A stretch of DNA of 64,000 bases from Anodontia alba (lineage: Eukaryota; Mollusca; Bivalvia; Lucinida; Lucinidae), in NCBI GenBank assembly GCA_964016985.1, contig OZ024821.1, positions 88,840,535 to 88,904,534 on the forward strand, written 5' to 3'. The notes beneath the pieces are model-generated. The model was not told where the DNA came from, did not search any database, and was given only the letters and a program-made list of their open reading frames with translations. Of this stretch, positions 22,724 to 33,574 are shown in pieces. Within the stretch, counting starts at the first letter, position 1. The number at the start of each line of letters is the position of its first letter. A program made the translations under genes and the position numbers.

Positions 22724-22860
22724 CTTCTCTGATCATAGTGGCCACCGGCTATAACCCCTACGATACACATCAAACAATCCTTGCGGGCATTAAGTCTCCG
22801 GACCCTCGTCATGAATGATAGAGTTGAGAAAATCAATGCTAGCTGTATGGTAAGCTGTTG
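22724..22860. repeat. Conserved core A, copy 5
   Basis: The flanks are strongly diverged from the other units, yet the ~85-bp core keeps almost every base. Its four private or shared changes before the stop (TCC/TCT, CAC/CAT, AAA/AAG, GAG/GAA) are all silent in the plus-strand VATGYNPYDTHQTILAGIKS frame. The final W codon is a stop here. Confidence 0.6.
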
Positions 22861-23084
22861 GAAAAGAAGGAAAATTAAGGCATAGAAATAACAAATGCTG
22901 GAAAAGAAGCACAATTAAGGCATATAAATTACAAATGCTGGAAAAGAAGCACAATAAAGACATATAAATTATAAACACATATGAGAATAAATAAACATAA
23001 TTCAGATTAACAAATTACAAAAAGGATTCAGACATTAATTACAAACATAGACAAAGCATGATTAAAGGCTCCATATTCCTCAAA

Positions 23085-23430
23085 AATAGACATTTTATTA
23101 TCCAAGAAAGGTTAAGTAAATTTATATATGGTATTAATACAATCATAAAATGTGGCATCTGACAGCCTGTAAAATTACAGTTAATCTTTCATTCTTGAAT
23201 TGGATAAAAAATGAAATGATTTTTGATCGTATTTTTGAATTAATGTTGCCAACATTATCTTTGAATTAATGTTGCCAACATTAATTCAGAGATATGATAA
23301 AAATCATTTCATTTTTGATTCAGTTCAAAAAAGAGAGACTAACTACAATTTTACTGGCTGTCAGATGCCACATTTTATGATCGTATTATTACCTTAAAAC
23401 AACTTATTAAACCTTTCTTGGATAAAATAT
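23085..23430. mobile_element. Long foldback element, ~165-bp arms
   Basis: The left arm ('atccaagaaaggttaagtaa', 'cataaaatgtggcatctgac') is inverted on the right ('gtcagatgccacattttatg', 'aacctttcttggat'). The centre duplicates 'tttgaattaatgttgccaac'. The structure predicts a large hairpin. It is non-coding, and a MITE-type origin is likely. Confidence 0.75.
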
Positions 23431-23479
23431 GTCTGTTTTTGAAGAAAAAGGTGCCTTTGAAGCAAATGAATTACATACA

Positions 23480-24310
23480 ACTAAAAAAAATAATAACTCT
23501 CAGCACCTTGGGGAAAAACATTTCAGCAGATTTTGAAATACTTTTCTTATTTTCCCAGAAAATAGGTGTCATCATATCATGCAAATCATCTCCCCAGGAG
23601 ACAATCTGCATGAAATGTCAATGCCTATTTTCTGAAAAAAAAAAAAAAAAAGAAAAAAAAATCAGTTTGTCATCTGCTGAATTTGCCCACAGAGTGGTAT
23701 ACAAAATGCAAACATACAAAATACAACTTAAGAGAAAAAGCAAAATACATACATGAGTTACAAACAGAAAAACATGTTTAACATTTACCTCGCAATAGGC
23801 CAATTCAGCAGAATGTCAAACTCATATTTTTTTCTTGTTTTCCCTAGAAAATAGGAACTTCCTCTCCCCCATAGACAATATGCATGAAATATCAATCTGC
23901 CTATTTTCTGGAAAAATTACGAAAAATATCATCAATTTGTCATCTGCTGAATTTGTCAATAGAGTGGTATACAAAATACAAACATACAAAATACAACTCA
24001 AGAAAAAAAGAAAAATGCATACATGAGTTACAAACAGAAAACACTTACCATGCAATGGGCAAATTCAGCAGATGTCAAACTCATATTTTGTTCTCATTTT
24101 TTCCTAGAAAAATAGGATCTTACACTTCATGCAAATTTCTCAATTTGCATGAAGTACAAGTATGAGATCCTATTTTCCACTTCATGCAAATTGTCTTCTA
24201 AGGAGACAATTTGCATGAAGTATCAGATTCCATTTTCTAGAAAAAAAAAATCAAAAAAATATTTCAAAATGAAATCCGCTAGAATTTTTACCCACCATGC
24301 TAAGCGTTAA
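23480..24310. repeat. Cluster of family-3 MITE pieces with tandem duplication
   Basis: Two tandem copies of a ~275-bp block (about 23530-23790 and 23830-24050) share 'tttgtcatctgctgaatttg' and 'tacaaaatacaac' with 'catacatgagttacaaacag'. The right end (24100-24310) has stacked hairpins with CATGCAAATT and AATTTGCATG arms, closing at 'acccaccatgctaagcgtta'. The minus-strand Cys/Leu-rich ORFs arise from the repeat. Confidence 0.6.
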
Positions 24311-25130
24311 GGCACAGCAATTACATAAATCGCAAGCGTAAATCGCCAACGTGAATTACAAATTTAAATTGCAAACATAAATCCGCAAGCGTCCGCAAGA
24401 GTGAATCGCAAACGTGTAGAAAGTGTCGCGAATAGACTCGCTGTACGAAGATGAAACCGCAAACGTACGGCGCATAAGAACACACATTATACAATCACTT
24501 TCAAAGCAATCAATCTGAAAACTTTCAATGAATTAACACAATCATACATGCTGATCTGAGCCGCACCAAGCAAAAATGTGCCTTTGGCAAAATATGCAGT
24601 CTGATCAGGGCCTACACAGTACACTGCCTGTGTCATTGAATACTACAGAATGTATCAATGGAGATCAAAGGCCCAAATGAGACCTTGTGCATGCGGGGGA
24701 TGAATCTTAATCTGTGCATTCTGTGCATGCTTCATTAAAAAAAACATGCCTATACAAATATATGGACAATTTCACCTCCAAAAACTGAAAATTTTCATTA
24801 TGAGAAACTCAGATATTTTTCACATTTCTGCTTAAAACATAGATTGTGAGTACTCATTAGAACTGCCTTGGCAAGGTGGTTCTAATGAGTACCCACAATC
24901 TATATTTTTGAACAGAAATAAGGAAAATAATGTATACTCCTGTAACCCCAGTTTTATTACATAAAAATGGGGTTTAAGGGGGTCAAAATATATAGGCATG
25001 TTTTTGTGATGTGAAGACACCATTTTTTGCTTGATGTGGACCAACTTCATAGCCTGATCTACTACTACTATAGATTCCTGTCTAATCTAACATAGTATCA
25101 ATCTAATACAATCTAACCTATCCAATCTCA
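24311..25130. other. Mostly unique AT-rich spacer with one foldback-4 hairpin
   Basis: 24836-24905 is a foldback with 'tgtgagtactcattagaact' and its inverse. 24330-24450 has short 'gcaaacgtaaatcgc' style repeats. A decayed 'gatcagggcctacac' palindrome half is at about 24590-24630. No gene is recognised. Confidence 0.4.
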
Positions 25131-25139
25131 TACCTAATC

Positions 25140-25490
25140 CAGTCAACAGTATTTCTGTCTTGTCGTCATAGCAAGTTATTGCCTCTGGCCCGACCTGGTC
25201 AAATGACAAACTCCTGCATTAAGTTACTAGCAGCTCTGCTACAGAGGTACAAGGAAGCCTATCTACTTAATGGGCCCCAATGGGCGGAGGAATGATAATT
25301 AGTCAAGTTTGAACATCCCAGTCAACAGTATTTCAGTAATGTCGTCATGTCAAGATATCGCCTCTGAATCTGTGGGACTTTTACCCGACCTGGGCCAATG
25401 ATGAACTCAAGTCCTGCATTAAGTTACTAGCAGCTCTGCCACAGAGGCACACGGCAGCCCATCTACTTCGTGGGCCCCAATGGGCGGGGG
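25140..25490. repeat. Direct duplication of a ~175-bp dispersed repeat
   Basis: Two copies (about 25140-25305 and 25318-25490) share 'agtcaacagtatttc', 'cctgcattaagttactagca' and 'gggccccaatgggcgg'. Related pieces are at 52110-52170 and 63715-63850. Type unknown; no coding. 25500-25780 holds nothing clear besides a decayed foldback-4 hairpin at about 25565-25620. Confidence 0.6.
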
Positions 25491-25782
25491 CATAATACCT
25501 AATCAAATAAAGTCTAACAACTCCAAACAGAAAACAACCTCATGACTTGTGTCATCACAGAAACATGTGTACTCATTAGAACTGCCTCACTAAGCAATTC
25601 TAACGAGTAAATGAGTACTCATCACAGGTTTTCATACATGCAAAGTTGCTGAATTCCATGGCTTGAAACTATGCTTAGTCATAATTCATGACTGACATCT
25701 CGCCCAGACCTGATGCTTGGTCTCCAGCAAGTTTTAAGTTAGAGATGACCAATGAGAAAAAAAAATTAGTCTTACCCCTTAA

Positions 25783-26005
25783 TCCATTTATGCAAAATGG
25801 ACTCTTCTACCTCAACACTTTGGAAAAGGACGTCCTTTTCCAATAGAAGGGGTGTCTGACTGGTTTTATTACCATGTTTTTTCGAAATTCCTGTTTTAAA
25901 TGCAAACAGTGTGGACCCTGATCAGATGTTTCAATTCTGCAGCATTTGATCTGGGCCTGCACTGTTTGTATATGTCCCTTTTATGGGACACTATGCATAA
26001 ATGGA
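25783..26005. mobile_element. TTAA-flanked MITE family 1, copy 1
   Basis: It is bounded by TTAA at 25779-25782 and 26006-26009. The TIRs are TCCATTTATGCA and TGCATAAATGGA. The interior palindrome runs AACAGTGTGGACCCTGATCA...TGATCTGGGCCTGCACTGTT. TTAA duplications are the signature of piggyBac-type transposition, so it is probably a passenger of such a transposase. Confidence 0.8.
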
Positions 26006-26259
26006 TTAAAGTGCCAATAACAACTATAGAAGACATTTGTTGTTTTTTTTTTTGTATTTTCAGGGAAAATAAGGATTATAATTCATAAGAGAAGACCAGT
26101 AGAAATGTTTACTTTGAATGAGTACCCAATTTACCCTAAATACTTAGAAAGACAGGCTTGTGCAAACAGAGAGGACCAATCAAAATGCTTCTTAAGCAGC
26201 AGTTTGATCAGGGTCTATACTATTTGCCATTCCATCACAAATTTCAGAGCGAGATCACC

Positions 26260-26396
26260 TGGGTCCAGTTGTTCAAAACTAACGATGTTGTTAGCCAGCA
26301 AAAATATCTGAATTAGATATTGTACTTACTAGAACAGTTAACGTTTTGACCACTAACGAGCTTGTTAGGCTTACGATACTTTGAACAACTGGGCCC
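26260..26396. mobile_element. MITE family 5, copy 2 (short)
   Basis: The TIRs are GGGTCCAGTTGTTCAAAACT and its partner TACTTTGAACAACTGGGCCC. It is 137 bp, shorter than the ~205-260 bp relatives, so it is internally deleted or a separate subfamily. It keeps the inner ACTAACGATGTTGTTAG. Confidence 0.8.
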
Positions 26397-26435
26397 TTGT
26401 AGTCAAATTTTAGGACAAGTATGGAAAGGAGTTAA

Positions 26436-26641
26436 CACTTACCATGCTACAGGCAAATTCAGCAGATGACAAACTGATGACATTTTTCTTATTTTTCCTA
26501 GAAAATAGGATCTGACACTTCATGCAAATTAATTGCCTCCTTAGAAGACAGTTTGCATGAAGTGTCAAATCCTATTTTCTAGGAAAAGTAAGAAAACTAT
26601 TTCAAAATGTTTGCTGAAAGTTTTACCCTGCATGCAAAGCA
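26436..26641. mobile_element. TTAA-flanked MITE family 3, clear copy
   Basis: It is bounded by TTAA at 26432-26435 and 26642-26645. The central hairpin has arms 'cacttcatgcaaattaattg' and 'cagtttgcatgaagtgtcaa', extended by 'cctagaaaataggat' and its inverse. The family has at least a dozen members in the window. Confidence 0.78.
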
Positions 26642-26934
26642 TTAACCTGTCTGTATTTAGAGCAAATATGGTAGGTGATGTAATTCAATAGTTTGCACAC
26701 TAACAAAGAAGCAAAAATAAACAGAACAACTAAACACTCTACTGGACTTCTATAAATGACAAATGATGAGCTGGAGTGGTAGAAGGTGCTCAGACTTCAC
26801 TAGACACTGATCTCAGACCATTCCCTTTCCACCTCTACAAAGGAGGTACTGTGAAATCATGCTTTCAAGGAGCTGAACTTTTCATTCTGTCAAAATGAAT
26901 AAATACTTTTCTTTTTTGCTCAAGAAAATTTTTC

Positions 26935-28128
26935 ATGTTCTTAAGATCAGATTATCTCAATGTATTTTTTGCTTTACTGATTAATCTTTACTTTATTGGC
27001 TAAATCAGCAGACAACAAATTACAAATATTTTTCTTATTTTTCATAGGAGATAAGGTTTGATGAACTGTCAAGCCTTATTTTCCTTTAGAAATAATTTAA
27101 ATGAACTGCAAGTCTTATTTTCTAGGAAAGTATAAGGAAAGTATCAATATTTTTGTACTCTGTAGTAGGTAAAAGCAAGAAATATGACAAGAGTGGTAAT
27201 ATGTTTTAGTATCCATCTGCTGCAAACCCCAGAAATATTTGAACTGCCTATTCAGAGAGCATGGACTTGTTAAGGATTTTATGAGAATTCTGGGGAAAAA
27301 AAATCTATTTCTCCATAAAACCTAAGTTGAGGGTATACTCATAAGAAAAAGGTGAAAACATGTTGTGGAGGAAAACATGTTTCAGGTACTTATTAGAGGC
27401 ACTTCTAAAATATGAGTATACAAACAACATATGTTGTTATTGAGAAATGAAGAAAATATCAAAGAATTGTCATGAAATACTCCTCTTTAACAAGTCAACT
27501 GCGGAGAGGTAACAATACTATTTTCAACTAATGCAAATCCTAAGCATAGGAAATTTTCAGGTGGAGTCAGGTAGATTTATCATTTTTGTTTATTTCAATG
27601 CTTTATTGCTTTTTTAGCCTGTTGAGTAAAACTTTCAGCAGACAACATTTTAAAATATTTGTTCTCAGAGAATAGGCTCTGCTTTTGCCTAAGGAGATAA
27701 TATTCATGAAATCTCAAAATCTGGTTTCTGGAAAAAATAAGAAAAACTATCAATTTGCCATCTGCTTTATCTCAATGTATTTTTTGCTTTCCTGATTAAT
27801 TTTTACTTTATTGGCTAAGACAACAAATTACAGATCTTTTTCTTATTTTTCAAAGGAGATAAGGTTTGACATTTCATTCAAACTGTCTCCAGAGTTGATG
27901 AAATGTCAAGCCCTATTTTCCTTCAGAAATAATTTAAATGAACTGTGAGTCTTATTTTCTAGGAAAGTATAAGGAAAGTATCAATAATTTGTCCTCTGTT
28001 GTAGGTAAAAGCAAGAAATATGACTAATGGTAATATGTCTTAGTTTCCATCTGCTGCAAACCCCAGAAATATTTGAACTGCCTATTCAGAGAGCACTGAC
28101 TTGTTAATGATTTGATGAGAATTCTGAA
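26935..28128. repeat. 360-bp direct duplication, 830 bp apart
   Basis: 26935-27295 and 27770-28128 align over their length: 'atctcaatgtattttttgct', 'actttattggctaa', 'gtataaggaaagtatcaat', 'ctgcaaaccccagaaatatt'. Copy 2 keeps a family-3-like hairpin segment that copy 1 has partly lost. Between them are a foldback-4 relic (about 27370-27450) and a family-3 piece (27640-27780). Confidence 0.7.
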
Positions 28129-28159
28129 TTATGGTTATCAGGAAGCTGATGATTTTTTA

Positions 28160-28355
28160 CACTTTGCATGCTGGGTAAAAATTTCAGCAGACAACATTCT
28201 GAAATATTTTTCTGATTTTAACTAGAAAACATGATATGATACTTCATGCAAATTGCCTCCTTAACAATTTGCATGAAGTGTCAGATCCTATTTTCCAGGA
28301 AAAATAAGAAAAAATATCAGTTTGTCATCTGCTGAATTTATCCATGGCATGTTAA
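28160..28355. mobile_element. MITE family 3, further copy
   Basis: It starts at 'tttgcatgctgggtaaaaat' and ends at 'atccatggcatgttaagtgt'. The central arms are CTTCATGCAAATTGCCTCC and an inverse with AATTTGCATGAAG. 28360-28790 is AT-rich with no recognised feature. Confidence 0.7.
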
Positions 28356-28794
28356 GTGTAAATGACAATATCATTTTCGGAACTTCTGATACAGAGACAG
28401 ATACAATTATATTTTCTTTTTTAAAATATTATGTATGAAAATAACATTTTCTTCCAAACAAAATAAAATAACAAAAATATGTCTGTCAATAGCAAAAAAT
28501 TGATAAATCCAAACTACTTAAAACAAAGCCTGTATCCAATTACATGTATTGTGTTTATTTTTGAAAGGGTTTCAGAAAGTATGACTTTGTCCAAATATGG
28601 TACTGCCAACTTGTATGATTTTTCTAAAAACAAAATTCATTTGCTGTTGCTTCTTTTTTTTTTTCCAGAAATTCATATTCAGAGGTGGTGAAATCAATAG
28701 ACATCTAATTTCTGTTTGGAATTAAATTACTAGAAAATTGCATTTGATGATTTTTAATGGTAGCACTTTATATCTGGAGGCCTAAGAAGCAGTT

Positions 28795-29055
28795 GAATTT
28801 CATATTTTTGCTTGGTGGAAGCAGACTAATTTCATATTTTTGTTTGGTGGAAGCAGACTAATTTCATAATTTTGTTTGGAGGAAGCAGAATAATTTCATA
28901 TTTGTGTTTGGAGGAAGCAGAATAATTTCACATTTTTTGTTTGGTTGAAGCAGAATAATTTCATATTTTTTGTTTGGTGGAAGTAAAATAACTTTATATA
29001 TTTTGTTTTGTGGAAGCAAAATAATTTCATATTTTTGTTTGGTGGAAGCAAAATT
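28795..29055. repeat. Minisatellite, ~34-bp unit, about 8 copies
   Basis: The unit is approximately 'aatttcatatttttgtttgg' plus 'tggaagcagact'. Copies differ by a few substitutions, and later ones have 'aagcaaaat'. There is no coding potential, since length changes between units break every frame. Confidence 0.9.
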
Positions 29056-29263
29056 GTTAAGGAGGAGTATTTGGTGATAATTCTAGGTTATTTTTTCTTA
29101 TTTCTTCATAAAAACATTTGTTGTGGGTACTCATTTGAAGCGTCTTGATTAAAATAAGTACCCACAACATATGCTTTTACGGAGAACAAGAGAAAATTAA
29201 CCCAGAATTATCTCCGTAATTCCTTACCTTACATGTCTTAAAATTTGAACAAGTCCATTTTAA

Positions 29264-29544
29264 CCCATTTATGCAGAGTGGACTCTTCTACCTTCAATCT
29301 TTGGACCGGTCCATTTCCAATATAGGATTAATTTTTATAGTAACAATGTTTCATAGAAATTCCTGCATTTCATGTACACAGTGAAGACCCTGATCAGATG
29401 TCGCATTTTGCAGCATCTGATCAGGGTCTACACTGTTTGCCAAATATTGCTTTTGTGGGAGGCTAGGTTTGATGAGTTCAGGTTAAATGGCGAATCAACC
29501 CATGAGGCTCATTTGCATCGTATGGGAAGCAAGGCATAAATGGT
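29264..29544. mobile_element. TTAA-flanked MITE family 1, copy 2
   Basis: TTAA lies at 29260-29263 and 29545-29548. The TIRs are CCCATTTATGC and GCATAAATGGT. The interior palindrome reads CAGTGAAGACCCTGATCAGA...TGATCAGGGTCTACACTG. It is 281 bp, longer than copy 1 because of right-hand sequence with 'gaggctcatttgcatcgtat'. A foldback-4 hairpin precedes it at about 29105-29200. Confidence 0.78.
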
Positions 29545-29574
29545 TTAATATAATGTGTCGAAAAAACTGCTGGA

Positions 29575-31580
29575 TGAGTGGCAAACAGTGCAGACCCTGA
29601 TCAGATGCCACATTCTGTGGCAACTGATTTGGATATACACTGTTTGCTTAGGCATGTTTGTCCCAACACTTAACCCTAAGTTGTTGTGTTGAGGTTTTAC
29701 GGCCCAGTCAACCCAACGGGGTCATGTCGAGCGCAGTCAGTTTACCTAACCACACGTTTACTGGGCAGGCTTAGTCCTCTAAGCGGTTAACCAGTATTTA
29801 ACCCTAAGTGTTAGGACAAACAAGCCTGAGAAAACACAGTGTAGGCCCAGATCAGACACTGCAGAATGTAGTGTCTGATCAGGGTCTACACTGTTTGCAA
29901 ATTGTTCAGTAATTTTTAACATATCAGATTGTGGAAGAAACCTTTTCCAATTATGGGACAAGTATGGTAAGGAGTTAGGGTGTCCACGTACTCCGGGTAA
30001 ATACAGTTTCTGCTTTTTATAGCTATGCTTCAGAAAGTCAACAAACAGCAGCTTCCTGGAATTATAATTCAATAGTATGGAGAGGGGATGAGGGGATAAG
30101 CTTTTAGGGGATAAAACTGTACAAATCATTCCGAGGAAATAAGGTTTAACATTTCATGCAAACTCCCTCCAGAAACAGTATGCATGAAGCGTCGAACCTT
30201 ATTTTCAGGGAATAATAATAATAAAAAATATTTACCAGTTTGTCATTAGCTGAATTTACCCACAGAGTAGCAAATTAAACCATATATAAATAGTGAAGCT
30301 GAAACTGCCTAAAACATTCATGATTTCACAGTAATCTGGAGATGCAGAATGTGCTCAGACAACAACAAGAATAATGCAGTTGATCAATGTCCCTCCTCAC
30401 CAATAATAATAATAATAATAATGATAGGGTATACGGCCTATTTGGAACACTTTATTCCATACTCTTTTGGCCTAAATTTTGCTTTTTATGCAGCTGTTTC
30501 TTAAAATACTAAGTGAAAAGTGTTGACCCTGACCAGACTTTAGGAGCTGTCTGATCTGGGCATGCATATTACATATGTCATTTTGTCAGACACTTTGGTG
30601 TATGAAATTTTAGGACATTTGCCGTAATAATAATTCATATAACAAAGCATTACTTCCACCATTTCAGCCACTAGGCCTTTTTCAAGGAACTGCATTGATG
30701 AAAAAGGCCTAGCAACCAAAATGTTGCAAGCAACAGTTCATTTATTTCAAATAAATTTATAAACCAACTATTATGTGATAATAATAATGATGATGATGAT
30801 AAGAAAAAGAACTGTCGCTGTAGAGTGTCAATAAGATCAGGCTCAAACTTTAGAAGATATAAACTTCTAACAACTTTAACCAAACCTCTGCGACATAATT
30901 TTTTTCTAAGTTCATGACCTCAACCTCAAGGTCACTCATGTAGGTCAGGATGGTACAGCATAAAATTTCAGACCAGTATCTAACATCAGGGCAAGGATGA
31001 ACTACTTCCATCCACAAGGTCTCGAGATATAACTGTTTAACCTATTGTAGTCTGGAGATGCCTAAAAGGGCAATTGGCAAACATTGCAGACCCAGATCAG
31101 ACAGTGCAAAATGTGGCATCTGATCAGGATCTCCACTGTTTGCAAATCATTTTGGCCAGTTTTCACTTGGAATATCTAAATCTCATAGCCGGATGTATCT
31201 TAAATTGAAAACGAACTCTTCCAATATATAGTATTGGAGAGTCTTTTCAGTCTAGGATGGGTTAAAACTTAACCAAAACTTAATCCCATTCTGACATGGT
31301 TCAATGCCATGTTGACTGCTATATATAGCTATACCCTATTTTCATACAGGCAAGCTTATAATAATAACTGGACTCCAAGGTCGATTATTTACTCACCTGA
31401 GTGAAACAAGCACGGTAGATTCACTTTAGCAATTTTGACATGTCATTACTGTATTCACCCTAAGTATTCATACAGAAAAGCCTGGACAAACGGTTTTAAA
31501 CCAAGAACAGATGCCACAGAATGCAGCATTTGATCAGGATCTACACACTTTGCCACTCATCCTTGTTCAAATTTTAGGCC
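29575..31580. repeat. Field of 'gatcagat' palindromes and MITE relics
   Basis: Palindromes of the family-1 centre recur at about 29581-29650, 29830-29900, 30510-30570, 31075-31145 and 31490-31560. Each has GCAGACCC.GATCAGATGC-type arms and most have lost their TTAA ends. A family-3 piece is at 30125-30260 and (AAT)n at about 30405-30424. No gene is supported. Confidence 0.6.
29682..29797 (-). mobile_element. 5'-truncated SINE-1
   Basis: Only the 3' 116 bp of SINE-1 is present (tail at the left, truncated at 'aagcggttaaccagta'). A perfect 12-bp duplication TTAACCCTAAGT flanks it (29670-29681 and 29798-29809). Loss of the head with a clean duplication is the expected product of incomplete reverse transcription. 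Confidence 0.92.
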
Positions 31581-31639
31581 TTGTATGGCATTATTTAGGG
31601 TGACTACAGTAAATAATTTTGTCTGTTTCAAACATAGAC

Positions 31640-31820
31640 TGCTGGGTAAAATTTTAAGCAGACAACACTTTGAAATATATTTTTTCCCAGAAAACAGGCT
31701 TTGTTGTTTCATGCAAATTTTCTTCTAAGGACACAATTTGCATGAAATGTCAAAACCTATTTTCTGGGAAAAAATAAGATAAATATCATTAATTTGCCAT
31801 CTGCTAAATTTGCCCAGAGA
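31640..31820. mobile_element. MITE family 3, further copy
   Basis: It opens with 'gctgggtaaaattttaagca'. The hairpin arms are 'tttcatgcaaattttcttc' and 'acacaatttgcatgaaatgt', and it closes with 'atctgctaaatttgcccaga'. The edges are decayed. A family-1-type palindrome (31905-31975) follows. Confidence 0.65.
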
Positions 31821-32102
31821 GTGGTGAAGTATTTGGATATCTTAACTGCTTGTCATACTTATCCTGAACAAATCCACTTTATTATTCAAAACTGCTGGAT
31901 GAGTGGCAAGCAGTGGAGACAGTATCACTCAAATCTTCCTGTGGCATCTGATCTGGGTCGTCATTGTTTGCTCAGCCCTGTCTGCCCAAATACACAAGGT
32001 AAACACAGGACTCATGACATCCATCCTGGAAGACAATTCCCAATAAGTTTGTAACATTTTTCATATTATTGTTATCCCAATGATGCTCCACATGCAGTTT
32101 AA

Positions 32103-32302
32103 GCCTTGCCATGCTGAATAAATGAAGATGCCACGCCCACTTTCAATTTTCAGCCAATCAGATTACTTGATACAAGTTGTTGATACAGATATATATACTT
32201 AATGACAAACAGTGCAGATCCAGATCAGATGGTTTCTTCAGAAGCCAACTGATCTGCATCTACACTGTTTGCAAAGGCAGCATATATCCAGCAGGACAAG
32301 GG
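32103..32302 (+). mobile_element. TTAA-flanked MITE family 2, copy 1
   Basis: TTAA lies at 32099-32102 and 32303-32306. The ends are GCCTTGCCATGCTGAATAAA and CCAGCAGGACAAGGG. Inside are 'ttcagccaatcagattactt' and the palindrome AGATCCAGATCAG...CTGATCTGCATCT. Other copies are at 32496-32682 (inverted), 42115-42316 and 53626-53832. Confidence 0.8.
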
Positions 32303-32354
32303 TTAAGGAAATAAATGTGATACACTTTCAGGCAAGGCAACTCTTGTCAAATTT

Positions 32355-32458
32355 GTTATTGTCCCCTTTTAAGAAAGGTTCACTCTAAAAAAGAAAGAAT
32401 TTACACTCAAGCAAATTCCTTCCTTTTAGAGTAGACCCACTTTCAGAAGGGACTCACA
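32355..32458. repeat. Isolated ~45-bp-arm inverted repeat
   Basis: 'gtccccttttaagaaaggtt' with 'cactctaaaaaagaaagaat' on the left is inverted by 'attccttccttttagagtag' and 'actttcagaagggac' on the right, around a short loop. It is a foldback MITE or an old hairpin; there are no other copies in the window. Confidence 0.6.
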
Positions 32459-32495
32459 AAAGATGTCTCCCTTGGAAAAATGGCAGAAAATGTAA

Positions 32496-32682
32496 CCCTG
32501 GTCCTGCTGAACTCAGATATACCCGGTCTTAACAGTGTAGATTCTGAAGAAGCCAACTGATTTGGCTCTGCACTGTTTGCCATAAGGTATGTGAATTTAT
32601 AGCATCAATTTGGCTCAAGCAATCTGGTTGGCTGATAATTAAAAGTGGGTGTGACATCTTAATTTATTCAGCATGCTAAGGG
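32496..32682 (-). mobile_element. TTAA-flanked MITE family 2, inverted copy
   Basis: The right end GTTAACCCTTAGCATGCTGAA (complement) is the family start, and the left end CCTGGTCCTGCTGAA is the family end. It lies 190 bp from copy 1 in the opposite orientation, so the pair could pair as a large hairpin. TTAA is intact on the right (32683-32686) and decayed to GTAA on the left. Confidence 0.75.
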
Positions 32683-32712
32683 TTAACATGAATCTAGTTC
32701 ACTTAAGATTTT

Positions 32713-33018
32713 TTCGATTGTGTTGAGGTTTTATGGCCCAGTCAACCTATAAGGGTCATATCAAGTGGGCTTAGTTAACCCACTCACACTATTCCTGGGC
32801 AGGCTTAGTCCTCTAAGTGGTTAACTAGAATTTGTGTGCATACTTTCATCAGTAAACTGGCAACTACCCTTCTTGAATCTGCTGAAAGGGGAGAATGGCC
32901 ATAAAATCTGTTTAATGATCACTATCCGTGAAAGTTATGTTGCCTAGCTGGGGTTCAAACTCCCAAACCCTGATTCTGCAGTCAGACATGCTACGACTGC
33001 ACTATGGAACCCACCCCT
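32713..33018 (-). mobile_element. Diverged SINE-1 relative with a different tRNA-like head
   Basis: The tail and body match SINE-1 ('tgtgttgaggttttatggcc', 'gggcaggcttagtcctctaa', 'cttcttgaatctgc'). The head (complement of 'actgcactatggaaccca') differs, with a B box-like GTTTGAACCCC. A short direct repeat CTTAAG-A/G-TTT flanks it. This looks like an older subfamily. Confidence 0.7.
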
Positions 33019-33134
33019 CTTAAGTTTAATCAGCCACTCAAATTTGGAGAAGACTGGTATCCAGAGTTATCTTTCTTATTTCAACAAAAAACGTGGGTAC
33101 TCATTATAAGTGACTCACTAAGGTGTCAATAATG

Positions 33135-33425
33135 AGCATTGCTTGAGCAGGAGTTTTACTGCTGTCAACACTTTTAAGGTCATGCCGCCAGTACACTTTT
33201 CATGGGCAGGCTTAGTCCTCTAAGCAGTTAAGCAACCTTCACCACTAACTGACAACTACTCTTCCTGAGTCATCAGAAGGGGAAGCATGACCACAGATAT
33301 GATTTCATGATCAGTCTCCCCTGAAGTTATATGGTGGAGGCTGGGATTCAAACGTGATCCTGGATCTGCAGTCATCCTCGATCTGTAGTCAGATTCACTG
33401 CCAACTGCACTGTGGAGCTCAGTGC
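33135..33425 (-). mobile_element. Diverged SINE-1 relative, second
   Basis: It keeps 'gggcaggcttagtcctctaa', 'gaccacagatatgatttcat' and a head ending in 'actgcactgtggagctc', similar to the head of the 32713 copy. The left tail is eroded and the head is partly duplicated ('gatctgcagtcatcctcg' / 'gatctgtagtcag'). Confidence 0.6.
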
Positions 33426-33574
33426 TTATAATGAGAAACCACAACATATTTTCAGGAGACATAAGAAAAATACCGTATTCAACCAAATAACCACACATAC
33501 CCAATAAGTGCACAGTCAAGCAATTTTCGAGTCTTCAGATTACAGCCTATGTACTTTTATCCACCATTTATTGA

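Larger units (their letters stand above)
11530..22990. repeat. Array units 3 to about 9 of the segmental tandem array
   Basis: The same ordered blocks recur with a period of about 1.45 kb once insertions are removed. In order they are: 'ccttgtc..gttcccagctgta' (X), 'aagcaatctcaccattaggt' (Y), 'cttatggcatatgaagtact', the ATC-rich stretch, 'aaacatacaatatttagaac', 'gatgtgcagtcaggcagatc', core A, and 'cagtctcagtaacatt'. Units start near 11.53, 14.46, 15.99, 19.13, 20.23, 21.68 and 22.4 kb. Some lack core A. Insertions are listed separately. No intact gene is visible. Confidence 0.75.
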
